A DNA stretch of 64,000 nucleotides from Gammaproteobacteria bacterium (GCA_024279945.1 JAJRRA010000091.1:1-64000); one strand, 5' to 3'; positions 44,916-54,750 are shown, counted from the first letter of the stretch. Notes: a model not told the origin generated them from the letters alone. A program made the numbers and translations.

Positions 44916-47900
44916 TCAATTGAAGGGCTCGGCTCGTTTGATCAACTTGTCCAAACCTTTTTCTTTGGGATTCAGGGGATCGCCGGGATGGATACACTCT
45001 GCCGGGCAAGCCTCCGCCGCAACAACAAGCTGCTTGAACGTTCCCAATTTCGGATCTGAAATGTAGGCTTGCTGGTCATCGTTATAGACAAACATCTCGG
45101 TGTTTACCTTCAGACAATCATCACAGGAGGTACAACGAATGGTGTCGATATAGGGGTCATTGCCCATATCTTCGTCATCGTCGTCTTCCTCAGCAACCGG
45201 GGCTGGTGTTGTTGCGGCCGCTTCATCCTGGGCATCCGCAGGAACAGGAGATACGGAATCTGTTGCTGGCGCGCCGGAAAGGCTGATTGAATCCGGCGCA
45301 ATGAACGCGGGACCCTCCCAGTTTTCCGCTTTCTCAAGCAGTTGAGCAACCGTGTCGTTGGCACTTGCTTGCAACAGGCCTTCGGCAAGGCGCCTTGCAA
45401 TCAGTTGTGGATACTGGGTAGCCAATGTTTTGATTTTCGCTTCGTACTCTGCCTTGAGCGCTGCAAACCGGCCTTCCATTTCTTCCGTCAGAGTTTCGGT
45501 GACAGCCTCACGCATGTTCTGCGAAACATCGAGTCCAGCCATTTCTTTAAGTTGCGCCCAGTGGCTCAACCGTTCTTCTGCGAGTTGTACGATCTCGTCC
45601 GATACCGTCATTTTGCTCAGGCGCCGCTTGGCATCAACTGTGTAAACAAAGGCGGTTTCACCCTCCCGCTCGTCTGCATCCATTTCGACATACTCATGGA
45701 AGGGAACCAGTTCATCATCCTCGACCGCCTTGCGGAAGTGCCCTCGGAATCGTGCTTCACCCAGGGCCCAGTCAGCAGTCGTGACCGGCAAAGTCATCTT
45801 TTGTTCTTCGCCTTCCTCATCGACATAAACGAGTTCATAGCTTGTCCAGGTTTCCAGTGGCGAGGGATTGCCTTCCAGGTCAAGGCATTCAGAGAAGGTC
45901 GTGCCCCGGTCGGGATCAAACACAATATTCGGCACCGCGCGGCTTTCTAGTGCAAGCCTGGCGGCATCCGGTGCGCCGAAATCTGCGATTCCCCATTCCG
46001 GCGGGCAAGGCGTATTCATGATGAACAGGGCGGGCCGTCTGGCCTGCAAACCTTTCAGGACATTTTGAATAAGATGTGATGGTGTTGCCTGCGAAGATTG
46101 CATCACGAATACACCCCGGTGGGCCATTGCGATCAGGGCAAGTTCCTTGCGAACCTCTTCCTTGCCGCGCTGATCAGGCCCGAATTCAGCCATATCGGAT
46201 ACCTGGCCGGTGAAACCGGAGGTACAGGCCTGGCCACCCGTGTTGGAGTAAACCTGGGTGTCGACCACGACCACCCGGATCGGCTTGTTCGAAGCCATCA
46301 GGCGTGACAGGTTCTGGAAACCGATATCCATCATGGCGCCGTCACCGCCAACGGCAAACAAAGGCGGGCACAGCGTAAATTCATCGTCCGAGAACTGTTC
46401 CCATTCAAAGTTCGACAGGAATGTTTCGTCGGTCTCGGCGTCATAGGAATTGGACAGCAGTTTTTCAGCCCGGCGAACGGTGACAAAACCGTCTGCCATC
46501 TTGCGCATATGGCCTTCAAAAATGCCCACAGCAACCGATGGCGCATCCTGGAACAGGTGGTTCACCCAGGGGAAGGGGTAGGGGTTATAGGGATAGGATG
46601 AACCCCATACCGAACTGCAACCGGTGGAGTTGGTAAAGCCCAGATGGGCACGGCCACGACCACTGGGGCCTTCTTCATAACGCCACTTGAGGTCTTTCAG
46701 TTGCTCAATGGTTTTGTGGATCAGTCGCACCCTTGCTTTCTTTTCTTCGGCAAGCGGCACAGAAAGCTCTTCCGAGCCGGAAGAGACGGCGGCCAGATCG
46801 GTTTCCGATATCAGCAGGCTGCGGGCCGCTTCATCCAGTTTGTTGATCAGTTGCGTCAGGTGTTTAATGTGTTCCGCTACACGCGGCGCCATGAAGGCAT
46901 TGACGGTGGAAAGAATCAGGTGAATAGTGGTTTTTTCACCGCAGCCCATGCAGGCGCCATCACCACCGACCATGGACAGGTAGTTGCTTTGCTTCAACAA
47001 CAGCGATGACATGACACCAATGCCTTCGTCCAGGCTGGAAATCTTGATGTACTGATCATCGGTTTCCGGCAGTTTTTGCCAGAACTTCCAGTTTGATTCG
47101 AGGGTTTCCTGGAATTCTTCGGTCTGGCGCACGCTGACCAGAGCGCCATCGGCACAAACGGCAACACAAATGTCGCAACCCTTGCAGGTTTCCGGGTTGA
47201 CGGTGATCGAAAGCAGTCCGCCGCTGCCCTTCTTTTTGCTTTCCGGCAGATCAAAGAAGGGTGCAGTTTTGGCCAACGGGAATTCCGCCACGGCGGCATA
47301 AACCAGGTTGTACTGGGCATCGACTTCGGCCCGCCGCTCGGCATCCCAGTTGGATTTGTCGGCCACCGTTTCATAGGCCTGCGCCAACACTGCGGCATAG
47401 GTTTTGAAGGTGCCGCTGGAGATGATCTTGCGGGATTCTTTACCCAGGTGTTTTATGATCTGGGAAAACCGTGTCAGTGGTTTTTGCGGGGAAGAAATGA
47501 CTGCAACAGCGGTTTCCAGTATTTCTTCCACCGTGTTGACCACGCCGGGGATGGCGGAGTCGGGGCACTGAGTCCAGCACTTGCTGCAACCGGTGCATTT
47601 TTCTGCAATAAATTCAGGCACATTGAAACGAACCGCCGACATGTCGCGCATGCTCGATGTCGCTGCCGGAATCGCACTGATGGCCGTGAACGGATCGGCG
47701 ATCACATCTTTGCCGGTCTTGTACTGAACGCAGACCTGGTTCCAGAAATCTCCCTGATTGCCCAACCCGGTGGCCGCGTCAGCGCCCGCCATGGCATGTG
47801 GAATCAAGGGCAATAGTTCTTCGTGCCCGGCATCCCCCAGTTCGGCAAGATCCAGTTCCTGTACCTCGTCAAACCCCCGTGTGATAACGCGAATATTGTC

Positions 47901-49937
47901 TTCTACAACGCTTGGGCCTAAATGACCGAACTTCTTGTTCAGTTGTTTTTCAATGCCCTCGAACAGGCGCTCCCGTGAGAGGCCGTGTGCCTTCATCAAG
48001 GGGGCCGCCCGGAAGAAGGCGCCCAGAAAGGCTACGCCCTGCATGCGGAAACGAAGTTCCGCTTTTGACGCCTCGGAAAGTGCGATATTGAAGCCGTCAA
48101 CCGAAAATACCCTGATTTTCTTCGCCCGGATTGTCGCCTGGGCTGTTTTTGGAAAGCTGTTCCACAGTTCCTCACCACTGAGTTCACTCTGGATGATGAA
48201 CACACCCTCATCACACAAGCCCGCCAGCGGGTTTGAATGCAAAAAGACATTCGGGTCAGGGGAAAGCACCACGCTGACATGCTTCAGTTCGCAATTCAGG
48301 CGCAAGGGTTCCTTTGACAACATGGCATAGAACGTTGTCGGCTGACCCTTCTTTTCCGAACCATATTTCGGGTTGGCCTTGATGTGCATGCCGAGCAGTT
48401 CGGCTGCGGTCATCGCCAGGTTCTTGCCCATGGTGATGGCGCCCCAACCACCCACCGAATGGATACGCAGCTCAACGGAATCTTCGGGAAAGAGGTTTAA
48501 ATTCCCCGCCGATGCAAGCGCCAAATCCGCTACATGCGGGTAATCGGCAAGAATTTTCTCCTGCCAGATTTGCATTTTGGGCAGCGGTGTGTCCTTCTGA
48601 ATGAAATCAATACCGAGGTAGAACTGACGCTGCTTACGCCCACCTTCAAGCATGTTGTTAATCGCGGCGATAATATCACCCGGCTGCAGATCGCGGCTTC
48701 CCAGGCCGAAGCACCCAGAGTAGAAATCGGGGATTTGATCTCCGCGTAGTGCGGCCAGGCCCGGATAGGGAAGACCGGCATCATTGCCTGAACGGCCATT
48801 TTCAGCCGCCTGCGCCATCGCCGTGCGAATCTCACGAATCATCGGTAATTCAACCGCCAGCGGTTGATCGGTTCGCTCCAGAACAACCACCCCTTTCTTG
48901 CCTGCCAGCATGCTGGAAATCAAGTCTGCCGGGAACGGACGGAACATCACCAGGTCGAGCACACCCACTTTCAAACCACGTTTTTCGCGCAGGTAGTCTG
49001 CAACGACTTCTGCATTGCAAATCACAGAGCCCTGGCCAACGATCACATACTCGGCATCTTCCAGGCGGTAGCCCAGGGCACGATTGTATTTACGACCGGA
49101 CAGCGCTTCAAACTCGGAAAAGGCCTGGTCGGCCAGGTCTGCAATATGATCAAAATAGAAGGGTCGCTGCGCGGCAACGCCCTGTGCATAGGATTCCTGG
49201 TTTTGCACCACGCCCAGCATGGCGGGGTAATCAAAATTGTAAAGTTCGGGGATGCGCCGCCGGCGCTCACCAAACACGGCCCTTTGCGCCCCGGTTGGCG
49301 AGTCAATGATATCCGCCGGGTCACCCAGGTATTCCCGGATCAATTCACGTTCCGGTTCACGGAAGGACTCAATGACATGACTGGTCAGGAAGCCGTCCTG
49401 CGCGCACATGCCCGGGTTGAGTGAAAGCTCCGCGATGCGGTGCGCGATAAGATTCAGATCAGCAACACTCTGCACATCTTTCGCAAACAGTTGAAAAAAT
49501 CCGGTGTCGTCAACGGCATGGTAGTCATCGTGCCCGGCATGCACGTTGAGCGAGTGCTTGGTCATGGCACGGCAGGCCACATTCAGAACATAGGTGAGGC
49601 GCTTGCCTACCGCCGCGTACAGCGACTCGTGCATGTAGGCGATGCCCTGACCGCTGGAAAAATTGGTTGAGCGCAAACCGACCATGCTCATTCCCGCCGT
49701 GACACCGGCGGCGGCGTGTTCGCCTTCAGGTTCAAAGAAAATCAGGTTGCGCCCGTTGACGTTCTTGTCACCGCGGGCAACCGCGGCTGCCCAGCCTTCA
49801 CCCATCTGCGTTGAAGGCGTGATCGGATAGGCGCCTGCTGCTTCACTTGCAGCGGTTTCCATTGAAACTACGGCCGAACTTCCATCCTCGGTTTTAAAAA
49901 TTCCGGGGTACTTGGCCTCGTTCATTCCCTGGCTCAT
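44916..49937 (-). CDS. nifJ: Giant pyruvate:ferredoxin oxidoreductase with fused C-terminal ferredoxin
   Basis: At 1673 residues this exceeds the usual 1170-1230 of single-chain PFOR. N-terminal alpha domain: SEAAGAYPITPSTQMG. Gamma domain near 500: SVGGWGAITMGKNLA. Two 4Fe-4S motifs lie near 780 (CTGCSKCWTQCP) and 919 (CKGCDICVAVC). TPP domain: GGDGACMGCGEKTT near 994 and AVGGDGAMMDIGF near 1200, with YSNTGGQACTSG. An added helical region and an Ala/Pro/Asp linker (about 1545-1600) lead to a single-cluster ferredoxin (CTSCDDC, later ACPAEC). It converts pyruvate plus CoA to acetyl-CoA, CO2 and reduced ferredoxin, possibly reversibly. It overlaps rnfB by four bases. The substrate could also be another 2-oxoacid. 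Confidence 0.93.
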   Translation of the reverse strand: MSQGMNEAKYPGIFKTEDGSSAVVSMETAASEAAGAYPITPSTQMGEGWAAAVARGDKNVNGRNLIFFEPEGEHAAAGVTAGMSMVGLRSTNFSSGQGIAYMHESLYAAVGKRLTYVLNVACRAMTKHSLNVHAGHDDYHAVDDTGFFQLFAKDVQSVADLNLIAHRIAELSLNPGMCAQDGFLTSHVIESFREPERELIREYLGDPADIIDSPTGAQRAVFGERRRRIPELYNFDYPAMLGVVQNQESYAQGVAAQRPFYFDHIADLADQAFSEFEALSGRKYNRALGYRLEDAEYVIVGQGSVICNAEVVADYLREKRGLKVGVLDLVMFRPFPADLISSMLAGKKGVVVLERTDQPLAVELPMIREIRTAMAQAAENGRSGNDAGLPYPGLAALRGDQIPDFYSGCFGLGSRDLQPGDIIAAINNMLEGGRKQRQFYLGIDFIQKDTPLPKMQIWQEKILADYPHVADLALASAGNLNLFPEDSVELRIHSVGGWGAITMGKNLAMTAAELLGMHIKANPKYGSEKKGQPTTFYAMLSKEPLRLNCELKHVSVVLSPDPNVFLHSNPLAGLCDEGVFIIQSELSGEELWNSFPKTAQATIRAKKIRVFSVDGFNIALSEASKAELRFRMQGVAFLGAFFRAAPLMKAHGLSRERLFEGIEKQLNKKFGHLGPSVVEDNIRVITRGFDEVQELDLAELGDAGHEELLPLIPHAMAGADAATGLGNQGDFWNQVCVQYKTGKDVIADPFTAISAIPAATSSMRDMSAVRFNVPEFIAEKCTGCSKCWTQCPDSAIPGVVNTVEEILETAVAVISSPQKPLTRFSQIIKHLGKESRKIISSGTFKTYAAVLAQAYETVADKSNWDAERRAEVDAQYNLVYAAVAEFPLAKTAPFFDLPESKKKGSGGLLSITVNPETCKGCDICVAVCADGALVSVRQTEEFQETLESNWKFWQKLPETDDQYIKISSLDEGIGVMSSLLLKQSNYLSMVGGDGACMGCGEKTTIHLILSTVNAFMAPRVAEHIKHLTQLINKLDEAARSLLISETDLAAVSSGSEELSVPLAEEKKARVRLIHKTIEQLKDLKWRYEEGPSGRGRAHLGFTNSTGCSSVWGSSYPYNPYPFPWVNHLFQDAPSVAVGIFEGHMRKMADGFVTVRRAEKLLSNSYDAETDETFLSNFEWEQFSDDEFTLCPPLFAVGGDGAMMDIGFQNLSRLMASNKPIRVVVVDTQVYSNTGGQACTSGFTGQVSDMAEFGPDQRGKEEVRKELALIAMAHRGVFVMQSSQATPSHLIQNVLKGLQARRPALFIMNTPCPPEWGIADFGAPDAARLALESRAVPNIVFDPDRGTTFSECLDLEGNPSPLETWTSYELVYVDEEGEEQKMTLPVTTADWALGEARFRGHFRKAVEDDELVPFHEYVEMDADEREGETAFVYTVDAKRRLSKMTVSDEIVQLAEERLSHWAQLKEMAGLDVSQNMREAVTETLTEEMEGRFAALKAEYEAKIKTLATQYPQLIARRLAEGLLQASANDTVAQLLEKAENWEGPAFIAPDSISLSGAPATDSVSPVPADAQDEAAATTPAPVAEEDDDDEDMGNDPYIDTIRCTSCDDCLKVNTEMFVYNDDQQAYISDPKLGTFKQLVVAAEACPAECIHPGDPLNPKEKGLDKLIKRAEPFN

Positions 49938-50785
49938 ACGGCTTTCTTCTCCAACTCTTGTGAGCTTTCTTCAAACTGCTGTCCTTCAATCCACACAATC
50001 GCATGGGTCGGACATCGTGAAATTGCCTTCGGGTCGGTCAAGGCATTCTTTTCATAATTAATAACAGCGAGATTATCAATGATTTCAATGACACCAGGCT
50101 CTGAATCAGCGACACATTTGTTACAGGCATTGCAGGCAACACTGCAAAGATCTTCGGCAGCATCGCCATTGAGCAAATTCTTGCACTGCACGATCAATTT
50201 CTGCTCCACCGGCATCAGCACAAAAAGATCCTTGGGGCAGGCTACAACGCAGTCGTTGCAAGCCGTACAAAGTTCAGGAATGACGACCGGCAGATCATCC
50301 TCATTCATGTAGATCGCGTCGAGCAGGCAGACCACTTCGCAATCGGCAAGACCCAGGCATCCCCAGGTGCAGGCTTTACCACCGCCTGCTACTGCAGCGG
50401 CAGCCTTGCAGGTTTCAAAGCCCGAGTAATCGGAATGACGCACGGCTTCATTTTTGCCGCCTGCGCAAAGCAGGCGGGCAACACGTTTGGTTGCTTCGCC
50501 GGCATCAACGCCCAGGTAAGCGGCTACATTGTCAATGTCATCAGAGCCCATCACCGTACAACCCGACGGTGCCTGTTCCCCGGAAACCACGGCTTCGGCA
50601 AATGCCCGGCAACCCGGCATACCACAAGCGCCACAGTTGGTGCTCGGCAACAACTCTTCCACCTCATCGATGCGGGGATCTTCCCACACCCAGAATTTCT
50701 TGTTCGCCATCGCGATCAGAAAACCGAAGAATAGCCCCACGCCCCCGAGAATCAGGGCTGAATCCAAAATGGAGTTTCCGGTCAT
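49934..50785 (-). CDS. rnfB: Rnf complex subunit RnfB, long polyferredoxin form
   Basis: In this 283-residue protein a membrane helix is followed by the CGACGMPGCRAFAEA cluster domain. A segment typical of long RnfB (CTWGCLGLADCEVVC) and two further cluster motifs (CTACNDCVVACP and CSVACNACNKC) come next. Classical gammaproteobacterial RnfB is about 190 residues; this length and layout resemble the forms of anaerobes. It is the ferredoxin-accepting subunit, encoded directly before the PFOR with an ATGA overlap, which suggests direct electron hand-off. Confidence 0.94.
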   Translation of the reverse strand: MTGNSILDSALILGGVGLFFGFLIAMANKKFWVWEDPRIDEVEELLPSTNCGACGMPGCRAFAEAVVSGEQAPSGCTVMGSDDIDNVAAYLGVDAGEATKRVARLLCAGGKNEAVRHSDYSGFETCKAAAAVAGGGKACTWGCLGLADCEVVCLLDAIYMNEDDLPVVIPELCTACNDCVVACPKDLFVLMPVEQKLIVQCKNLLNGDAAEDLCSVACNACNKCVADSEPGVIEIIDNLAVINYEKNALTDPKAISRCPTHAIVWIEGQQFEESSQELEKKAV

Positions 50786-50809
50786 GAATTACGGCCTTTC
50801 AACACTTGC

Positions 50810-51772
50810 CTAGGCAGACAAGTTCGTTTGACTCAATAGCCAGGCTGAGAGTTTGCCTGCGGGGTCTGATGCGGCATCCCCTGTTGCCACAGGCGCCACG
50901 GACAGGCTTTCCAGCAATGCGTAATCTTCCGCCTGTTGCGTTGGGCTGAGGCCGCCAATCGCGCGTTTTTTCACTTCCTTCGGAAAAGCCACTGAGACAA
51001 AACGTTCAAAGCTCGTCTCGCCTGCCGCAGGGTCATGCACAAAGCTCGCCGCATTGGCCGGAAGCAGCGCGGCGACAGCCATTCCATCAAAACCCGCGAA
51101 GGCTTCCAACGGCGCATCACCGGTTTCCTGCTGCACAAACACGGAGGGAGAAACCACGCGTGACAGAGCTGCCGCAGGCGCGTCACCATCCAGGTTGAAA
51201 ACAAATTTTATCTTTGCATCGAGCAAAGGAATAATCGCTGCCGGCTTTAAATCAGCGCCGGTCAATTCAATCACCAGGGCAGGGGCCAGCGCACGCTCTG
51301 AACTGTTCCACTGGGCGAACGGGAACCGTTCCAGTGTCGCCGCGTGTTTGTCTTCCTTGTAGGCGCCACGTTTCGCCAGTTCAATGACCCGTGCTGCCGC
51401 AAAGGCGCGCCCGATTTTTGCAAATCGCATACCGACCTGACGACCCAGCCCTCTGCCTTCTTCCAACTGAAGGACGAACAGTTCATCTCCTTCTGCCAGC
51501 AGGGAAGTCAGCACTTCCTGCGCAGCGCGAATGGGTGCTTCAGCCTCATCATTAATCCGTGCAGCCTTCGGCGCAAAAGAAGCGAAACGGTCGACATTCA
51601 CTTTGCCTTCTGCAAAATGACCTAATGCTACCGATTGATCATCTGCGGTATTGCCTGATCCGGACAACAGGCCTCGAACCTGGTCCGAAGCAGTCGCAAC
51701 TGCAGAATGAAACAATTCAATACGTGAGCGAATTGCATCCAGGGCAATTCCCTTTCGTTCGTCAGACGGCAT
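50810..51772 (-). CDS. Unrecognised 320-residue protein in the kor-rnf operon
   Basis: I do not recognise a family. The ATG at 51772 overlaps the korB stop by 11 bases and rnfB begins 24 bases after its stop, so it is embedded in the operon. The sequence is soluble, Ala-rich, with no cysteine, membrane helix or signal peptide. Segments include FVLQLEEGRGLGRQVGMRF, ALVIELTGADLKPAAIIP and IKFVFNLDGDAPAAALSRVV. It might be a scaffold, assembly factor or regulator linking the oxidoreductases to Rnf; this is inference from position only. An upstream open frame to 51985 lies within korB. Confidence 0.75.
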   Translation of the reverse strand: MPSDERKGIALDAIRSRIELFHSAVATASDQVRGLLSGSGNTADDQSVALGHFAEGKVNVDRFASFAPKAARINDEAEAPIRAAQEVLTSLLAEGDELFVLQLEEGRGLGRQVGMRFAKIGRAFAAARVIELAKRGAYKEDKHAATLERFPFAQWNSSERALAPALVIELTGADLKPAAIIPLLDAKIKFVFNLDGDAPAAALSRVVSPSVFVQQETGDAPLEAFAGFDGMAVAALLPANAASFVHDPAAGETSFERFVSVAFPKEVKKRAIGGLSPTQQAEDYALLESLSVAPVATGDAASDPAGKLSAWLLSQTNLSA

Positions 51773-52715
51773 AGCGGTCAAACTCCTTTTCCAGCCGGGT
51801 GGTTTTTTCCTCTGCAGAAACAGGGCTAACGGCCCGGATTTCATCGTAGACGGGAAAACTGTCATCACGGAAGAAGATACCCAGGCGCAGCATGTCGGTG
51901 CGTTGCGCCAGGGCTCTCGCCTCATCCAGGTTCTTCGGATCGTGCTCACGTCGTGCCTTGAACAGCTTGTCCAGGCCGGGCGCATTCACACCATCTTCGT
52001 GAATCAGCAACTCGGTCAGGTCGGGGTTTTTAACCTGCTCGGTAAATACGTCAGGCGTAAACTTGGGACAACGCTGCAGGATGCGGACAAAGGAAAAACC
52101 CGGGTGCTCATAAGCCGCCTGCAGGGTGGCATAGAGATGCGCAGGTACCCAGTCGGCGGTCTGGGCCACAAAGGATGCATTCGAAACACCCAGTGTCGCC
52201 TGCAGCGGATTGAGTGCAGGCAGGAACGAACCCCGCGGTGTGGTGTTTGAGGTATGACCCTGCGGGGTGGTCGGTGAGGTTTGATTCTTGGTCAAGCCGT
52301 AGATGTTGTTATCCAGCAGCAAGACAGTCAGGTTCGGGTTGTAGCGTGTGGCATGGAGCCAGTGCCCGGCGCCGATGGAGGTGCAGTCACCATCGCCCAT
52401 GACGACAAACACATCCAGTTCAGGTCGCGCGAGTTTCAATCCGGTGGCAATGGGCAACGCGCGGCCATGAATGCCATGGAAGCCGTAGGCGTTGACGTAA
52501 TGAGGGAAGCGACTGGAACAGCCGATACCGGATACGAAAGCCATCTTCTCAGGCTGGAGTTGTTCACTGGACAATAATCGCTTTACCGCATTGAGGGCGC
52601 CGAAGTCGCCACAGCCGGCACACCACTTGCCTTCACGGGTCTGATAATCTTCCGGCTCAAGACAGACGAAGTTGTCGGCTTCAAGATCCAGCAGAGAAAT
52701 TGCGATGCTGCTCAT
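51762..52715 (-). CDS. korB: 2-Oxoglutarate (2-oxoacid):ferredoxin oxidoreductase beta subunit
   Basis: This 317-residue TPP-binding subunit carries WCAGCGDFGALNAV, SGIGCSSRFPHYVN, HGRALPIATGLKLA and VVMGDGDCTSIGAGH (TPP-Mg site), followed by NNIYGLTKNQ. The ATG overlaps the korA stop (52712-52715). KorAB pairs convert 2-oxoglutarate to succinyl-CoA with ferredoxin, or the reverse in reductive carbon fixation; the exact 2-oxoacid is inferred. Confidence 0.93.
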   Translation of the reverse strand: MSSIAISLLDLEADNFVCLEPEDYQTREGKWCAGCGDFGALNAVKRLLSSEQLQPEKMAFVSGIGCSSRFPHYVNAYGFHGIHGRALPIATGLKLARPELDVFVVMGDGDCTSIGAGHWLHATRYNPNLTVLLLDNNIYGLTKNQTSPTTPQGHTSNTTPRGSFLPALNPLQATLGVSNASFVAQTADWVPAHLYATLQAAYEHPGFSFVRILQRCPKFTPDVFTEQVKNPDLTELLIHEDGVNAPGLDKLFKARREHDPKNLDEARALAQRTDMLRLGIFFRDDSFPVYDEIRAVSPVSAEEKTTRLEKEFDRYAV

Positions 52716-54580
52716 GGGGTGACTCCTTTCTCTAAATTATCGACAATCGAATTATAGATGTCTTGTGGTCGAAGGGGTTGTCCGGGACAACTGGTCCAGC
52801 AATCAATGTCAACCAGGGTCTGGGCGCGAAGCAGCCAGGCGAGTTGACCGTAGCGTCGTGTTTCTTCCGTAATGTATGGGTCGCCAACGGTGTCGGAGTA
52901 GTTGATCTCTACGGTCATCACTTTCCCAAACCGGCTAAAAATTTCTTTCAGGCCGGGTTCCAGTGGCGAGAGGAAAGTCAACTGGCAGGAAGAGACTTTT
53001 TTTCCTTCTGCGCGGGCACGCTCCACTGCTTCTTCAATGGCGCCCTGGGTTGAGCCCCAGCCAACCACCAGGAGGTCACCATCCTCATCGCCAAAAACAG
53101 TGGGAGGCATCAGTGTAGACTGGAAGACCGCCAGTTTGCGACTGCGCATTTTACATCCCCGCTCGTTACTTTCGGGGTCATAGGAAACTTTGCTCTCCTC
53201 ATCATGCGCCAGCCCGGTCACGGTGTGCTGGCCACCGGGCGTACCGGGAATAACCCGCCGGGACATACCCGTCTCGGGGTCCCAGTCATACGGTCGCAAG
53301 CCTTCCGGAAGGGCTGAAAAATCAATCGGGTCCTGCTGCCAGCGCGGGTCAAATTCAGGGCGGGTAAACTGCTGTACACCGGAGGCCAGGTTGGCATCGG
53401 TGAGGACGATCACCACGCAACGGAAAGTCTCTGCGATACGGCGTGCCGTGATCATGGAATGGAAACATTCTTCGATGGTTCGTGGCGCAATAACAACGCG
53501 CGGCGCATCACCGGGCTGGGCATAAAGTGCCGCCAACAGATCAGATTGCTCCACCTTGGTGGGCAGGCCGGTTGACGGCCCGCCGCGCTGGACATCCAGC
53601 ACCACCAGTGGGATTTCAACCATGATGGCCAGCGCCAGGAACTCTGTTTTGAGCGCCAGTCCCGGACCGGACGTGACCGTCAAAGCCACTTTACCGCCAT
53701 AAGATGCACCGAGCGCCACACCGGCGGCCGCAATTTCATCTTCAGCCTGATGCACCATGCCGCCATAGTTTTCGAAAATATCTGAAAGCTCATGCGACAC
53801 CGATGTCGCCGGTGTGATGGGGTACATGGCGCAGATTTCCATGCCGGCAGCGATAGCGCCCAGCGCACTCGCCTGGTTGCCGTTCATTACCACACGTGAT
53901 TCTTCGGCCGGTACTGAATCGATTTTGAACTGGAAGCCCAGATTCTCCCGTGCCCAGGCGATTCCGTTTTTCACCAGTTCTACATTGATTTCAGTTATTT
54001 TAGCCGGCTTGTGCCGGAAGATGTGTGCAATCTGCTTTTCGATGATGGACAGGTCGCGCTGATAGATTTCAGTCAGAAGCCCCAATGCAAACATGTTTTT
54101 ACCATGTTGCGGGTTGTCCACCACTTTGAGTGTTTCTTCTTCAATGGGTACGGCGAAAAAACGATAGTTTTTCGAGGACATTTCCTCCATCGCTTCGGCA
54201 TAGGCTGTGCGGATCGCTTCATCCTCGTGGTTTTCCCACATGCTTTCAAGGAGAATGATGCAATCGTCATCGAAAGAGTTCAGTCGGTGGCGTGAGAGCA
54301 GCACCTGATCATTGAAGGCGATTGCCAGTTTTGATTGATCCCCCCAGTTGGTAATCAATCCCGTGCCGAAACGCACGATGTTCCCTGATGTACTGGTCAC
54401 CGTGTGATGTGGCGGTTCGATCTCGGCAGGAATGATCTCAACCGTCCAGACACCGTTACCCATCTTGGCACATGTTTGACCGAAAATCTGCGCGCATTTC
54501 TGTGCACCTTCACCTGAATTGGTAATGATTTCAACGGTATGTTCGGGGACTTCGGTAATTGTTGTTTCTTTATTAGCCAT
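52712..54580 (-). CDS. korA: 2-Oxoglutarate (2-oxoacid):ferredoxin oxidoreductase alpha subunit, gamma-alpha fusion
   Basis: The protein is about 622 residues. An N-terminal gamma domain (GEGAQKCAQIFGQTCAKMG) is fused to the alpha domain (ALGAIAAGMEICAMYPITPA, VTSGPGLALKTEFL, QRGGPSTGLPTK). The start chosen is the ATG at 54580 (ANKETTITEV); the frame continues to 54709 through promoter sequence. It is the first gene of the long operon and divergent from pyc. Confidence 0.94.
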   Translation of the reverse strand: MANKETTITEVPEHTVEIITNSGEGAQKCAQIFGQTCAKMGNGVWTVEIIPAEIEPPHHTVTSTSGNIVRFGTGLITNWGDQSKLAIAFNDQVLLSRHRLNSFDDDCIILLESMWENHEDEAIRTAYAEAMEEMSSKNYRFFAVPIEEETLKVVDNPQHGKNMFALGLLTEIYQRDLSIIEKQIAHIFRHKPAKITEINVELVKNGIAWARENLGFQFKIDSVPAEESRVVMNGNQASALGAIAAGMEICAMYPITPATSVSHELSDIFENYGGMVHQAEDEIAAAGVALGASYGGKVALTVTSGPGLALKTEFLALAIMVEIPLVVLDVQRGGPSTGLPTKVEQSDLLAALYAQPGDAPRVVIAPRTIEECFHSMITARRIAETFRCVVIVLTDANLASGVQQFTRPEFDPRWQQDPIDFSALPEGLRPYDWDPETGMSRRVIPGTPGGQHTVTGLAHDEESKVSYDPESNERGCKMRSRKLAVFQSTLMPPTVFGDEDGDLLVVGWGSTQGAIEEAVERARAEGKKVSSCQLTFLSPLEPGLKEIFSRFGKVMTVEINYSDTVGDPYITEETRRYGQLAWLLRAQTLVDIDCWTSCPGQPLRPQDIYNSIVDNLEKGVTP

Positions 54581-54750
54581 GCTGCTCACTGCTACAAACT
54601 CCAAAAGCCGGGGGCATTGAACCAGAGCACTTTTTCTCCGGGAATCCAGACCCACTGATATTGGTGCATGGTAGAGCATCAATAGTGCCTTCCACTTGAT
54701 TTTGATCAACTCAAACAGGGGGTTTTCTGTACAGTGGAGTAATCAAAAAT

